NCBI RefSeq assembly: GCF_001637225.1
Contig: NZ_LVJI01000015.1
Coordinates: 124,001 to 188,000, forward strand
Length of the DNA: 64,000 nt
Direction of reading: 5' to 3'
DNA from: Paenibacillus antarcticus
Lineage (GTDB): Bacteria; Bacillota; Bacilli; Paenibacillales; Paenibacillaceae
Shown: one piece after another, positions 45,612-56,100 of the stretch
Layout: every line of letters begins with the position of its first letter
Numbering within the stretch: position 1 is the stretch's first letter
Program-made: the position numbers and the translations under genes
The notes under the pieces: model-generated
What the model saw: only the letters and a program-made list of their open reading frames with translations
Told to the model about the DNA's origin: nothing
Database searches by the model: none

Positions 45612-46682
45612 ATGAAAAAAAGGATTACTCCGTCCCTGCTTGTCATCACATTTATTTTAAGTGCAATAGGACATTATGTGGGTTGGGATCCTACACTCCA
45701 ATTCATATTGTCAGCCATTGCCGTCATTTTCGTTGCGGGCTTTCTTGGTAAAGCCACCGAAAATGTTGCTCATTATGCAGGTCAGCGACTCGGAGGATTC
45801 CTAAATGCTACGTTCGGTAATGCTGCTGAACTTATCATTGCGATTTTTCTAGTACGAGAGGGACTTTTCGATATGGTAAAAGCCAGCTTAACTGGTTCTA
45901 TCATTGGTAACCTACTATTAGTCCTTGGGCTGAGTCTCTTCGCAGGAGGAATGAAATTCAAAGTACAGAATTTCAACGTGACACTCGCTGGACTTAACGG
46001 TTCTCTCATGATCGTCGCTGTTATTGCCCTGTTTATTCCTGCTGTTTTCTTAAACACTCACGCCATTACGGCGAGCGAGACAACTACGCTCAGCTTAGTG
46101 GTAGCGGGTATCCTTATCTTTGCTTACATCGCTTGGCTACTATTCTCAATGATTACACACAAAAAGTATTTAGCCGATGTTGCAGATGCATCTCAAGAAG
46201 AACTTGCGCATGAACACGTAGCACATTGGTCTAAGCGTAAATCCATCGTGTTTCTTATATTAGCCACGGTCATGGTCGCGTTTGTAAGTGAATGGATGGT
46301 GGGCACGCTTGATTCAGTAACCGCTCGTTTTGGCCTTAGTGAGATATTTGTAGGTGCTTTCTTAGTAGCTATTATAGGAAATGCAGCCGAACATAGCGCA
46401 GCAATCATGCTAGCTATGAAGAACAAGATCGGTGCTTCTGTTGAAATAGCTGTGGGGAGTAGCTTACAGATTGCTTTATTCGTAGCACCTGTACTTATAT
46501 TCATCAGTTATTTCACAGGTAATACCATGGATATTGTGTTTACAACCATTGAATTAGTGGCCATTGGGGTCTCTGTATTCATTGCTAAGTCTATTATCCA
46601 AGACGGATCAACCAACTGGTACGAAGGGCTTCTACTTTTAGTCATTTATGTTATTTTGGGCGTATCCTTTTATCTAGTTTAG
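45612..46682 (+). CDS. cax: Calcium/proton exchanger (CaCA superfamily)
   Basis: 356 residues, about eleven membrane helices. The two alpha-repeats are clear: NATFGNAAELIIAIFLV near residue 70 and AIIGNAAEHSAAIMLAM near residue 255, carrying the acidic cation-site residues. It exports Ca2+ in exchange for protons, like YfkE. It is a single-gene transcript with a strong terminator. Confidence 0.93.
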   Translation: MKKRITPSLLVITFILSAIGHYVGWDPTLQFILSAIAVIFVAGFLGKATENVAHYAGQRLGGFLNATFGNAAELIIAIFLVREGLFDMVKASLTGSIIGNLLLVLGLSLFAGGMKFKVQNFNVTLAGLNGSLMIVAVIALFIPAVFLNTHAITASETTTLSLVVAGILIFAYIAWLLFSMITHKKYLADVADASQEELAHEHVAHWSKRKSIVFLILATVMVAFVSEWMVGTLDSVTARFGLSEIFVGAFLVAIIGNAAEHSAAIMLAMKNKIGASVEIAVGSSLQIALFVAPVLIFISYFTGNTMDIVFTTIELVAIGVSVFIAKSIIQDGSTNWYEGLLLLVIYVILGVSFYLV

Positions 46683-46701
46683 ATCATTATTTGGAAATCA
46701 G

Positions 46702-46738
46702 AAAAATGCATGCCAGATTATCGGCATGCATTTTTTTT
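46702..46738 (+). terminator. Intrinsic terminator after cax
   Basis: AAAATGCATGCC and GGCATGCATTTT pair around an eight-base loop and T8 follows. Confidence 0.92.
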
Positions 46739-46771
46739 GAAAAAATTCTATGTATGCCTGCGGTTCACAGG

Positions 46772-47059
46772 CTACTCTTTGTTGTTCATTGCCTCGTAAA
46801 GAATGGCAAGGTTACGCTCAAGCTGACTAACCAACTGTCTTCCCGCAAATTCCTCTAATAAACCTATGCGTACCGCGAAATCAACTTCTTTAGAGAAGCC
46901 ATACATTTGGGTATCTAGCACTTCCTCATAGAGAGGGCAGTAACGCGTTGCTAAATTCTCCATTTGTACTTCAATAAGCTTTTGAATTTTATCTGCATCT
47001 TCTTGTAGAAGATTGATCGCTTTGAGATTCAAATGTTCCTGTAAATCAGACGAAGTCAT
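46772..47059 (-). CDS. ylaN: YlaN family protein (UPF0358)
   Basis: 95 residues from ATG 47059 (GGGGGAAGAGAC upstream): MTSSDLQEHLNLKAINLLQE, then ADKIQKLIEVQMENLATRYC and EVDFAVRIGLLEE. It is a helical YlaN-family protein. In B. subtilis and S. aureus YlaN links to iron homeostasis through Fur. It is not in an obvious operon. Confidence 0.9.
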   Translation of the reverse strand: MTSSDLQEHLNLKAINLLQEDADKIQKLIEVQMENLATRYCPLYEEVLDTQMYGFSKEVDFAVRIGLLEEFAGRQLVSQLERNLAILYEAMNNKE

Positions 47060-47142
47060 GTCTCTTCCCCCTATGTCCAAAAGTCACAGCTTTAATTCTA
47101 ATCTTAATATTAGACGATAATACCCATCAATACAAGAACCCA

Positions 47143-47180
47143 GAAAAAAAAGCACCCTCACTTGTAGAAGTAAGGGTGCT
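47143..47180 (-). terminator. Intrinsic terminator after HPr-like gene
   Basis: On the minus strand AGCACCCTTACTT and AAGTGAGGGTGCT form a 13-bp stem with short loop, followed by T8. Confidence 0.92.
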
Positions 47181-47190
47181 TTCACTCACA

Positions 47191-47436
47191 TTAATCAGTG
47201 ATAACGACGATTTGCAAACCATGTTTTGCAAAAACTTCTGTCATTGTTACTTTTGCTTCTTCAGCATCCGTACCATGAATATGTAATTCATAGTCCTTAT
47301 GGCTGACAAGTGTAGTAAATAAGCCCAAAATACTCTTAACATCGATGTACTTATTGTCTGCTTGAAGTACGATGGAAGAACTGAACTTACCTGCTGTTTG
47401 AGCAATTTCTACAACTGCTGCATTGTTACTGGACAT
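47191..47436 (-). CDS. HPr-like protein lacking the active-site histidine
   Basis: 81 residues with an HPr-type fold: AQTAGKFSSSIVLQADNKY (compare VQAAGKFKSDI in HPr), VKSILGLFTTLVS (compare KSIMGVMSLG, around the regulatory Ser46) and a C-terminal helix. The first beta strand and GIHARP loop of HPr are missing. The residue that aligns with His15 is N4. It therefore cannot act in the PTS relay, but it keeps a serine where HPr kinase phosphorylates HPr and Crh. A regulatory role is inference. It is a single gene with a strong terminator. Confidence 0.82.
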   Translation of the reverse strand: MSSNNAAVVEIAQTAGKFSSSIVLQADNKYIDVKSILGLFTTLVSHKDYELHIHGTDAEEAKVTMTEVFAKHGLQIVVITD

Positions 47437-47525
47437 AGAAGATCCCTCCGTAACTTATATTATTTATGGTTATTAACTCCATAATGATACCTTGAATCCG
47501 CTTTCTGATGCAAGTCATTTATGTG

Positions 47526-48641
47526 TTATTTCAATTGATCCGGGTTCAACCCCTGAAGCTCAGGAATAACAAACAATCCATCCTTACGAATCAGGATATC
47601 ATCGAAGTAAATCTCACCACCACCGTAATCAGGACGTTGAATCAGCACCAAATCCCAATGAATCGATGAGTTGTTCCCATTATTGGTAACATCGTAAGCT
47701 TGGCCAGGTGTAAAGTGTAGACTTCCTGCAATTTTCTCATCGAATAGAATATCTTTCATAGGATGAAGAATGTATGGATTAAAACCAATTGCAAATTCAC
47801 CGATATAACGTGCACCTTCATCCGAATCCAAGATGTCGTTAAGACGTGCAGTTTCATTACTTGTTGCTTCAACAATTTTTCCGTCTTTAAATGTAAACTT
47901 AATATTTTCAAAAGAAATGCCATTATATACAGTCGGTGTATTGTAACTAATTGTTCCGTTCACCGAGTTACGTACAGGCGCGCTATACACTTCACCATCA
48001 GGAATATTCTTTTCACCCGAACATTTCTCTGCACCAATTTCTTTGATAGAGAATGTAAGGTCAGTACCTGGACTTGTAATACGCACTTTGTCCGTTTTTC
48101 TCATAAGCTCTGCAAGGGGATCTTGAGCAACATCCATCTTGGCATAATCAAGATTACACACGTCAAAGTAGAAGTCTTCAAATGCTTCTGTACTTTTGTT
48201 CGCCAACTGCGCCATACTTGCATTTGGGTAGCGAAGAACAACCCATTTGGTATGGTTAACCCGTTGTTGACTATGTACCTTATGACTATAAATGGAATTA
48301 TAGAGTTTCATTTTCTCCTCTGGCACATCAGACATATCATTCACATTTTCACCAGCACGAATACCGATGTAACAGTCCATTTTCTTCATACGTTCCAAAT
48401 CAAGCTCAGCCCATGTCTCCATTTGTTCCGAGGATGCATGAGTAAACATTGTCCGTTGTACTGATTTATCTGTCAGTTCAACGAAAGAGTTACCACCTTT
48501 GTTAGCTACCTCTTCAATAATAGCTTTTAGAAGGTCTCTTTCAGTACCAATCATTTCTATTAATACATTTTCACCAGGTTGTACATTCACAGAATATCCA
48601 ACCAAATTCTTTGCTAATTTTTGAATTCTAGGATCTTTCAT
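47526..48641 (-). CDS. M29-family aminopeptidase (AmpS/PepS type)
   Basis: 371 residues, a cytosolic metallo-exopeptidase binding two metals. It starts MKDPRIQKLAKNLVGYSVNV with QPGENVLIEMIG. Metal-ligand regions are SGEKNIPDGEVYSAPVRNSV, GARYIGEFAIGFNP and SSIHWDLVL. The length fits the family (about 370-410). A long antisense frame inside it is a coding shadow. It is a single gene. Confidence 0.9.
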   Translation of the reverse strand: MKDPRIQKLAKNLVGYSVNVQPGENVLIEMIGTERDLLKAIIEEVANKGGNSFVELTDKSVQRTMFTHASSEQMETWAELDLERMKKMDCYIGIRAGENVNDMSDVPEEKMKLYNSIYSHKVHSQQRVNHTKWVVLRYPNASMAQLANKSTEAFEDFYFDVCNLDYAKMDVAQDPLAELMRKTDKVRITSPGTDLTFSIKEIGAEKCSGEKNIPDGEVYSAPVRNSVNGTISYNTPTVYNGISFENIKFTFKDGKIVEATSNETARLNDILDSDEGARYIGEFAIGFNPYILHPMKDILFDEKIAGSLHFTPGQAYDVTNNGNNSSIHWDLVLIQRPDYGGGEIYFDDILIRKDGLFVIPELQGLNPDQLK

Positions 48642-48757
48642 ACTCCATTTTCCTCCTTAAAATCTATCCATATCTATTTGAACAACGGTTAATTCTTAAA
48701 CCATTGTACCATGATCGAAGTGCCAAGTCAGCAGGATATGGACTGTCTACACGAGGT

Positions 48758-49591
48758 TTATAATTGAAAAGTAACATCATTCACCACGGTTTCACTCTGT
48801 TCATTCCCTTCAAGATCCAGATAGGACATCTTACTTTCCGAAGTTAGCCTTAATGGAAGGTCACTTCTACTATCAATCGTCATATGGTAAACAGTACCCA
48901 CCTTGGCCTGTTTCAACATCGTCTGTAACTGCTTATCTCCTTGTTGCCAAATTGACTCAAGCTCAGAACGAACTTTCAAAGAATACGTTGTTTGTTGCTT
49001 GTCCAGTTCCTCTCGTAAACCATCCATTTCTCTGCTTAGTTGCTTGACTAACCATTTATGTGCATCTTCTGAATTCAGTTCAATTCGAAGAACTCTAGTC
49101 CCTCTAGATGCACCCACTTCCTCTGTAATGGTCTTAGTTAATCCGCTAATCTCTTCTAACTGATCTAATGGATTAAACCTGACTAGAGCTTGAACCGCCT
49201 GTTTACCGGCATTTGAGGTGTGAATCCAACCCCCATTCATACGTCGGAAATCTGCGGAAATTGGATTTGAACTATTTTTCTCTTTTTTAACCACAGATAC
49301 ACTTGCCTTCGTTGCCGTTTGTACAGGTAATGTACTTTGCATAGCCAATTCATCATGATTTGTTAATTGTCCTTCATACGAGAAATGTTGTTCAAACTGA
49401 CGCTGTTCATTCCTTCTTAACGCAGCTTTTCCTACAAAGGAAAATGCCTCACTACCAGCTAAACCACTTACTGAGACTTGAAACTGCTCTTCAGGAGACG
49501 CATTCGCCGAGAATAAGTTGCATCCAGATAATAAGCAACATAATGCTACAACAGATATCCAAGACCTCAATTTCAAAACACCATATGTCAT
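48758..49591 (-). CDS. Putative lipoprotein of unknown function
   Basis: 277 residues from ATG 49591, nine bases after GAGGAG. The signal peptide ends in a lipobox, VALCCLLSGC, so the mature protein would be lipid-anchored on the outer face of the membrane. The rest is soluble and mixed alpha/beta, with a DLPLRLTSESKMSYLDLEGN stretch recalling LolA-like or LppX-type beta folds, but I do not recognise a family. It sits upstream of the M29 gene with no clear functional link. Confidence 0.7.
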   Translation of the reverse strand: MTYGVLKLRSWISVVALCCLLSGCNLFSANASPEEQFQVSVSGLAGSEAFSFVGKAALRRNEQRQFEQHFSYEGQLTNHDELAMQSTLPVQTATKASVSVVKKEKNSSNPISADFRRMNGGWIHTSNAGKQAVQALVRFNPLDQLEEISGLTKTITEEVGASRGTRVLRIELNSEDAHKWLVKQLSREMDGLREELDKQQTTYSLKVRSELESIWQQGDKQLQTMLKQAKVGTVYHMTIDSRSDLPLRLTSESKMSYLDLEGNEQSETVVNDVTFQL

Positions 49592-49710
49592 CTTTATATG
49601 CTCCTCATACGTATATTTCCTCAAGTCAGACTTCTCTAAATAATGACCACTTCACTTTCACTTTATCGTTCCCTATCTCATCTGGAATATAAAAAAGATT
49701 CTATTAAATC

Positions 49711-49745
49711 ACAAAAAAAAGCACCTTTTATAATCCAGGTGCTTT
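49711..49745 (-). terminator. Terminator overlapping the GGDEF gene stop
   Basis: On the minus strand AAAGCACCT and AGGTGCTTT form a 9-bp stem, followed by T8. The stem begins in the last codons (APGL) of the gene. Confidence 0.9.
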
Positions 49746-51734
49746 CGTTATACTTTTATCTTCAATTTGAATTTGATTACGTCCATTGTTCTTAGCTCGA
49801 TAAAGTGCCATATCTGCCAAGTAAAATAATGAATCAACACTTACTTGATCATCCAACCAGTTCCATTCAGATATACCACAGGACACGGTTACAGAAGGAG
49901 ATGTTTCTTCTTCCACACGTCTTCGAATTCGTTCTCCAACAACAATCGCTTGCTTCACCCCAAATTGAGGTAAGTAGATAGCAAGTTCCTCTCCACCCCA
50001 ACGAGCAGCTAGATCACTTTGCCGAATTGACGTTCTGATAATTTCACTGACCTGCTTCAGGATTCTATCTCCTTGCTGATGCCCGTGCATATCATTCACT
50101 TGTTTGAATTGGTCGATATCCACCACGATCAACGATCCACAGAAATCATGTGTCTGCCTCTCATGTATCACTTCATCAAGATAACGTCTAACATAAAGAT
50201 CTGTTAATACATCTCGGTTCGCCATTCGTTTAACCTCGGCGTGTAGCAAGGCATTACTCACTGAAAGTGCAATATGACTAGATAATGTTTGAAGTAATCT
50301 GTAATTATCATATGTGAAATAATGTGATTTCCGGTGTGACAATAGTATGGCTCCCATTACTTCTCCTTTTACAGTTAGCGGAGCTGCAATAAGTGATTCC
50401 GATCCGGAGTATTCCATAAATTTAGAGGGAATCCTCATGTTCACGGTGTAACCTGATAAAATAACCGGTTCTCCTTTTCCATATACCAAACCACCAAAGC
50501 CATAATCCTTCTCAAATACTTCTTTTTCCAAAGCAGGTAGGTTACTAGATACGACCTCTAATCCATCCAGCTTCTTATTAAACTGAAGAATACAACAAAA
50601 GTCTGCTTTAAATATATTCAAAAGTTCTTCATTTGAAAATTGATAAATTTCAGATAAACGAAGACTTTGATTCACACGTTGTGTTAGCTCATTGATCAAT
50701 CGCAACTCTTGTATAAGCAAGTTCGACTGCTCATATAACTTAGATTTCTCAAAGGCGTTACCCGCAGTATCGACTAATGTCGTCACTAATTGTAAATCAA
50801 CTTCATTCAAGAAATCTTTGTCTGCAAGCAAGTAAAACACGCCATAAACTCCCTGTGTACCTCCAAATGGAAATCCTATTTCTAGCTTGTCCTCACCATT
50901 CTCCTGTTTCGTTTCCTGAATCGTCAATTTCCCATCCATAAAGGTACGTACTCTGACATCATCTTTCCACGTTTGTAGAATGAGTGGTTTGACATGTGGA
51001 TTGTCACTCTGATGATCTTGTGACATGAACAATTGTAGTGATGCGGTAGGGTACAGAAAAGCTATACTATCCAACACTTCCGTTAATATCATATCGACAT
51101 CAATTTGATCATGCATGCGTTCTACAATTTGAAACAAGATAGCTGTACGAGCTGCCTCATCGTTAGCCTTTTTTTGTTCACTCATCATATCTTCCACAAA
51201 TATATATTCAAATCTTTTGTAGAAACAATTCTGAAAGAGAATCGACATAGAAGAAGCAATTTCCACGCCTCCGCTTTCAACTTTTTGCCTTGGAAGAACA
51301 CACACCATAATAGCGTAGAGTTCCTGACATCCCCTTGTGAACAAAGGAAACAAACAAATCGTATGCTTTTCATTATAAGAACTCAGTTCCGAATTCCAAT
51401 CTGCGATAACTTTTATTTTATCTTTTAAGCATTCGTCCAAAAGCTGTGGAGCTTCATTCTTCAGATAATCCGAAATTGTAACATCCCCTGTAACCCAAGA
51501 ACCATCAAATCCGAGAATTGTCCACATTGAATATTCCATCGTAGGCAGTGAAGATGATAAATGCTGCCAATCCAAGAAACTTTTTGCCAAAAGATGATAG
51601 ATATAAGGAAAATCATATGTCGTAATGTCCAAATTGCTCATCCAGAAATTGACTGATTCTAAGGAGTCTTTCTCCGGTTTACTACTCTTAAGAAACTTCT
51701 CATGCTTCGAAACGTTACTTTGAAATTCTGACAT
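49728..51734 (-). CDS. GAF-GGDEF diguanylate cyclase
   Basis: 668 residues, no membrane segment. An N-terminal region of about 190 residues of unclear fold is followed by one or two GAF domains (about 205-510; SESLIAAPLTVKGEVMGAIL is typical) and a C-terminal GGDEF domain from about 510. The active site reads GGEEL (about 577-581), a variant of GGEEF. An inhibitory I-site RQSD lies five residues before it, so product feedback is likely. It would make cyclic di-GMP in response to a ligand bound by GAF. AAAGGAG precedes the ATG. It is a single gene. Confidence 0.92.
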   Translation of the reverse strand: MSEFQSNVSKHEKFLKSSKPEKDSLESVNFWMSNLDITTYDFPYIYHLLAKSFLDWQHLSSSLPTMEYSMWTILGFDGSWVTGDVTISDYLKNEAPQLLDECLKDKIKVIADWNSELSSYNEKHTICLFPLFTRGCQELYAIMVCVLPRQKVESGGVEIASSMSILFQNCFYKRFEYIFVEDMMSEQKKANDEAARTAILFQIVERMHDQIDVDMILTEVLDSIAFLYPTASLQLFMSQDHQSDNPHVKPLILQTWKDDVRVRTFMDGKLTIQETKQENGEDKLEIGFPFGGTQGVYGVFYLLADKDFLNEVDLQLVTTLVDTAGNAFEKSKLYEQSNLLIQELRLINELTQRVNQSLRLSEIYQFSNEELLNIFKADFCCILQFNKKLDGLEVVSSNLPALEKEVFEKDYGFGGLVYGKGEPVILSGYTVNMRIPSKFMEYSGSESLIAAPLTVKGEVMGAILLSHRKSHYFTYDNYRLLQTLSSHIALSVSNALLHAEVKRMANRDVLTDLYVRRYLDEVIHERQTHDFCGSLIVVDIDQFKQVNDMHGHQQGDRILKQVSEIIRTSIRQSDLAARWGGEELAIYLPQFGVKQAIVVGERIRRRVEEETSPSVTVSCGISEWNWLDDQVSVDSLFYLADMALYRAKNNGRNQIQIEDKSITKAPGL

Positions 51735-51975
51735 AAAAATATTGCTCCTTTACACTGTTTTGAAAAGGTCATCTGTATGTCACTTTTATGATCCGCGAAT
51801 AACAAGCAACCCAACAATAAAATACGTCTAAAGACATAAGTTAAAAGAACTAGTATCAATAACCATATTCTACTCTTTTCACGCTATATTTGCACCTACA
51901 TTTCATGTTTTCCTCTAATTTCTTAGGTCCTAAGCCCTATCGACAAAATAAGACCTTTTTCGAAACGCATAAGAC
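51735..51975. other. Divergent intergenic region, GGDEF gene / rpsD
   Basis: No gene is seen. It should hold the minus-strand promoter of the GGDEF gene. The AAAGGAGCAATATTTTT leader of that gene is at its left end. Confidence 0.4.
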
Positions 51976-52003
51976 TTGACTTTCACCCACATTATCATAT
52001 AGA
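51976..52003 (+). promoter_or_regulatory. Sigma-A-type promoter of rpsD
   Basis: TTGACT (51976-51981) and TATAGA (51998-52003) with a 16-base spacer, about 200 bases before the rpsD start. Confidence 0.6.
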
Positions 52004-52009
52004 ATCAAT

Positions 52010-52199
52010 TGTTGAACAAGCGATTTTTTGTTCGAGAGAATTTGGGCGTAACGTTGTGTCACCCTCACGTACTTTGTTACTGATTAGACAGCGGCTGAAC
52101 TCTCTATCAGTTGTGTTTTGGGCCCATGAGCCGCAGCACATTAAACAAAATACGGCACAAATAGAACCCTACTGAAATTTCAATTATAAAGGAGTCTAC
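52010..52199 (+). promoter_or_regulatory. Structured rpsD leader, probable S4 autoregulatory RNA
   Basis: The approximately 190-base untranslated leader contains complementary segments such as AGCGGCT (near 52090) with AGCCGC (near 52130), and GTAACG/GTTAC-type pairs nearby. In Firmicutes ribosomal protein S4 binds an rpsD leader with a pseudoknot and represses its own translation. Position and pairing fit that class, but I could not fold it. Confidence 0.55.
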
Positions 52200-52205
52200 T
52201 ATACA

Positions 52206-52805
52206 ATGGCACGTTACACTGGTCCTAAATTTAAACTAAGTCGCCGTCTAGGCATCTCACTAAGTGGTACAGGTAAAGATTTGAAACGCCCTTTCCCTCC
52301 GGGACAACATGGCGCTAACCAACGCAGAAAAATCAGCAACTACGGTATGCAGTTGCTTGAGAAGCAAAAATTGCGTCACATGTACGGTTTGGGTGAGAAA
52401 CAGTTTAAAACACTTTTCAATAAAGCTCAAAAAATGCAAGGTATCGCTGGTGAGAACTTCATGTTCCAACTAGAAAGCCGTTTGGACAACTTGGTTTACC
52501 GTCTAGGTTTTGCGAATTCCCGTGCAGGAGCTCGTCAATTGGTATCTCACGGTCATATCACAGTTAACGGTAAGAAAGTTAATATTGCTTCTTACATGTT
52601 GAATACTGGTGATGTTATCGGTCTTCGTGAAAGAAGTCGTAGTCTTTCTTCTATCAAGGAAGCTCTTGAGAACCGTAGCCACCTTCAAGCGTACTTGGAA
52701 TTCAATGATACTGCTTTAGAAGGTAAATTCATTCGTTTCCCTGAACGTTCTGAATTGTCACAAGATATCGATGAGAAGCAAATCGTCGAATTCTACAACC
52801 GTTAA
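52206..52805 (+). CDS. rpsD: 30S ribosomal protein S4
   Basis: 199 residues: [40 protein letters not shown] and the S4 RNA-binding domain [20 protein letters not shown]. It is a primary 16S rRNA binder and translational autoregulator. The N-terminal cysteines of zinc-binding S4 forms are absent. A single gene behind a long leader, as in B. subtilis. Confidence 0.98.
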   Translation: MARYTGPKFKLSRRLGISLSGTGKDLKRPFPPGQHGANQRRKISNYGMQLLEKQKLRHMYGLGEKQFKTLFNKAQKMQGIAGENFMFQLESRLDNLVYRLGFANSRAGARQLVSHGHITVNGKKVNIASYMLNTGDVIGLRERSRSLSSIKEALENRSHLQAYLEFNDTALEGKFIRFPERSELSQDIDEKQIVEFYNR

Positions 52806-52819
52806 GATCTAGTTCAGAC

Positions 52820-52850
52820 AAGCCTGGAACTCATGTTCCAGGCTTTTTTT
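52820..52850 (+). terminator. Intrinsic terminator after rpsD
   Basis: AAGCCTGGAAC and GTTCCAGGCTT form an 11-bp stem with a TCAT loop and T7 follows. Confidence 0.93.
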
Positions 52851-53040
52851 CTGCGAGAAATAACTGCCATTTCACTTCTTGTCGCTAATACTCCGTATTT
52901 CCCCCTATTTCATAAACACATCTAATATTTCGCATAATATTACAACAGTCCCCTTTCACATCATGATATAATATAGAGATGTGTACACTACACACTCTCA
53001 AATAAGTCGTACTTTAGCGCTATTATAGGCCTCGTGGGAT

Positions 53041-53074
53041 AAAGCGATTCAAATGTCGCTTTTTATGCTATAAT
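53041..53074 (+). promoter_or_regulatory. Promoter of the class A PBP gene
   Basis: An extended -10, TGCTATAAT (53066-53074), lies 30 bases before the start. AAGCGA and TCGCTT just upstream can form a small hairpin overlapping the -35 zone. A second TATAAT occurs near 52970. No good -35 is seen for either. Confidence 0.45.
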
Positions 53075-53103
53075 AGTTCCGTTAAAAGGAGGCACTAATA
53101 CGA

Positions 53104-56100
53104 ATGGTTGATACAAATAAAAAGGCATCCAAAAAAGAGCTCCGTTCGAAAAAATCGATTGGACGTATATTAGGAACTACACTGCTTTGGATAACTGTCT
53201 TCATCTTCATGGGAGCACTGTTTGTCACTGGCGCAGGGTTCGGCTATGTTTCTTCTATCGTTCATGATGAACCCATACGAACAAGAGCTGAGATCTTGCA
53301 GAAGATGAGTCAGAATTCTATTACCGGATTCGCCTATTTCAATGATGGTCAAGCGATTGGTCAACTACGTACAGATGAGGATCGAAGGCCCGTGGAGTAC
53401 GACAAAATTCCTGCAATTGTCAAAGAAGCGGTTATCGCTATTGAAGATAACAATTTCTTTACGCACATGGGGGTAGATGTGAGCGGTACACTACGTGCTG
53501 TTAAGCAAAGAGTGCTCAACGAATCTGTACAAACAGGTGGAAGTACGCTTACACAGCAGCTTGCCAGACGAGTATTCCTAAATCTTGATAGGACCGATAA
53601 CCGTAAAATCAAAGAAATACTTCTCTCTTTAAGGCTCGAGCGTATTATGACCAAAGATCAAATATTTGCAGCATATCTAAATAAGGTACCTTTCGGTAAC
53701 GGCGCAAATGGTTACAATGTCTATGGTATCAAAGCTGCTGCCAAGGGAATATTTAATATTGGCGACTTAAACAAAATAAATATTGCTCAAGCAGCCTATT
53801 TAGCAGGCCTGCCGCAACTCCCATCCAAATACTCCGCTTTTAATGGGAAAGGTGAATTCAATCCAACAGCATTCAAACGTGCAATGGATCGACAAAATTT
53901 AGTATTACGCCGTATGCTTGAAGAGAATAAAATTACGAACGGTCAATATAATGAAGCTCTTGCGTTCGACATCAAGTCATCTCTAGCACCTCAGACCGCA
54001 AAAGCCTATTCCACCTTTCCTTATCTTATGATGGAAACAGAACGAAAAGCGGCAGAAATCCTGATGAAGTTAAATGCACCTTCTTCCGAGGAAATTGATC
54101 AAGCTGCGAAAGCGAATGACGAGCTTTTAGAAGAAGCTAGGCTCCAATTGACGACCGGTGGCTATCGAATTTATACTACTATAAATAAGAGTGTGTACAA
54201 TTCGATGCGTGCGATTGCCGAGAACGACGAAAACTTCAGTCCTGATAGCAAGACTAAAGGGATGGAGCAAACAGCAGCTATAATGTTAGATAACAAAACC
54301 GGCGCCATTCTAGGAATGATTGAAGGACGTGACTTCTACGAGGAGCAAATGAACTATGCTACACAAATGATACGCCAACCAGGATCGGCAATGAAACCGA
54401 TCGCAGCTTATCTACCAGCACTTGATTCAGGAGCTATTCAACCTGCTAGTATCGTGGATGACGCACCCATTATTTTAAAAGATTATGAAAAAGGGTTCCA
54501 TATTCCTAAGAACTCATCGGGTGGGTACGAAGGTCTCATCACCGCTCGTTATGCACTCAATAAGTCCAAGAATACAATTGCATTGAAATTATTTAATAAT
54601 GTCATAACTATTGATAAAGCATGGGAATTTACTAAGAAACTTGGAATTACAACACTTGAAAAAGAGGATTATGGTGCAACGACTGGCGTGCTCGGTGGCT
54701 TAGCACATGGCGTGTCTGTTGAAGAACTGACGAATGCTTATAGTTCAATTGCTAACCAGGGAACATTTCTTGATGCTTATATGATTGAGAAAATTACGGA
54801 TTCCAATGGTGTGATCGTCTATCAGCACACACCAGAACCTATCAAAGCTTTCTCTGAACAAACCGCTTATCTCATGACAGACATGTTGCGGACTGTTATT
54901 ACTGAAGGTACCGCAAGTACTGTTAAGAAGAATTATAAACATTGGAAAGAGGTTCCCATTGTAGGTAAGACAGGTTCGACGCAGAACTATGCTGACGTAT
55001 GGTTTGTAGGTTATTCTCCAGATATTACTCTTGGAGTCTGGGATGGCTACAAAGTGTCTAAAAACGTGTTAGAAGGCGACCAGCGAAAGAATGCACAAAA
55101 TATATGGACACTCATCATGAATGAGATGATAACGAAGAAACCAGAGCTATTTGTCACCAACACGTTCGAAAGACCTACAGGAATTACAACAAAAACAGTG
55201 TCAGCATACAGTGGTAAACTTCCAACTTCACTAACCAATAAGTTTGTGACGGACTTGTTTAACGCTAAATATGTTCCTAAAGAAAGTGACGATGGGATCG
55301 CTAAGGCTAAATATATTACGTACAATGGCGTGAATTATATTCCTCAGGATACTACGCCTGAAGATATGTTAAAAGAAACAGTTGTCATTAAACGCGAACA
55401 TCCTATTCAAGACTTAATTAAAGAACTTCAAGCCGCATTTACCATTATGAAAAAGCATGAATCCTTAGAATATTATTTACCTAAAGACGCAACAAGTGAT
55501 ATGCCAACACTAATCGATCCAAGAGTAGATGATGGTAACATACCTACATCACCAAGAGATGTTATCTTCTCCCTTGATAATGGATCGGCCAAGATTAACT
55601 TTAGTCGTAGTGGTTCACAGGATGTCGTGGGTTATCGTCTTTACCGGTCATTAAATGGTAGTAACTTTGTATATCAAGGAGCTCCTATACTTAGTGATGA
55701 CCCTAAGGTATTCACAAGTAAAGTCTCCACAAGTGGTATTTATGACTTTTACGTTACAGCAGTTGATGTAGCTGGTAAAGAATCGCCACCGAGTGCGATT
55801 GTTGGAACCGGTGGTTACCAACCACCTACTGAACCCGATGGCACCATTACGATCCCTGGAGAAGTGATTCCTCCAGGTGAGACGGATCAAGGTACTCCAA
55901 TTGATCCACCGGTTGATGAGACTACCCAATCGGCGCCTACAGCCCCTGGGCAGCCCGCTATGTCAGCTACAGAGAATGGTATTCAGTTGAACTGGGCTAC
56001 TAACAGTAATGATATCGTAGACCAATATAATATCTATTACAGTATGGATCAGAATGGCTATTATGAACAGTTAGGTTCAAGCCAATCAACTTCATATTTA

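Noticed and set aside
47763..48464. 233-codon plus-strand open frame
   Set aside because: It lies antisense within the M29 aminopeptidase gene, has a Cys/His/Phe-rich composition typical of shadows and no ribosome site.
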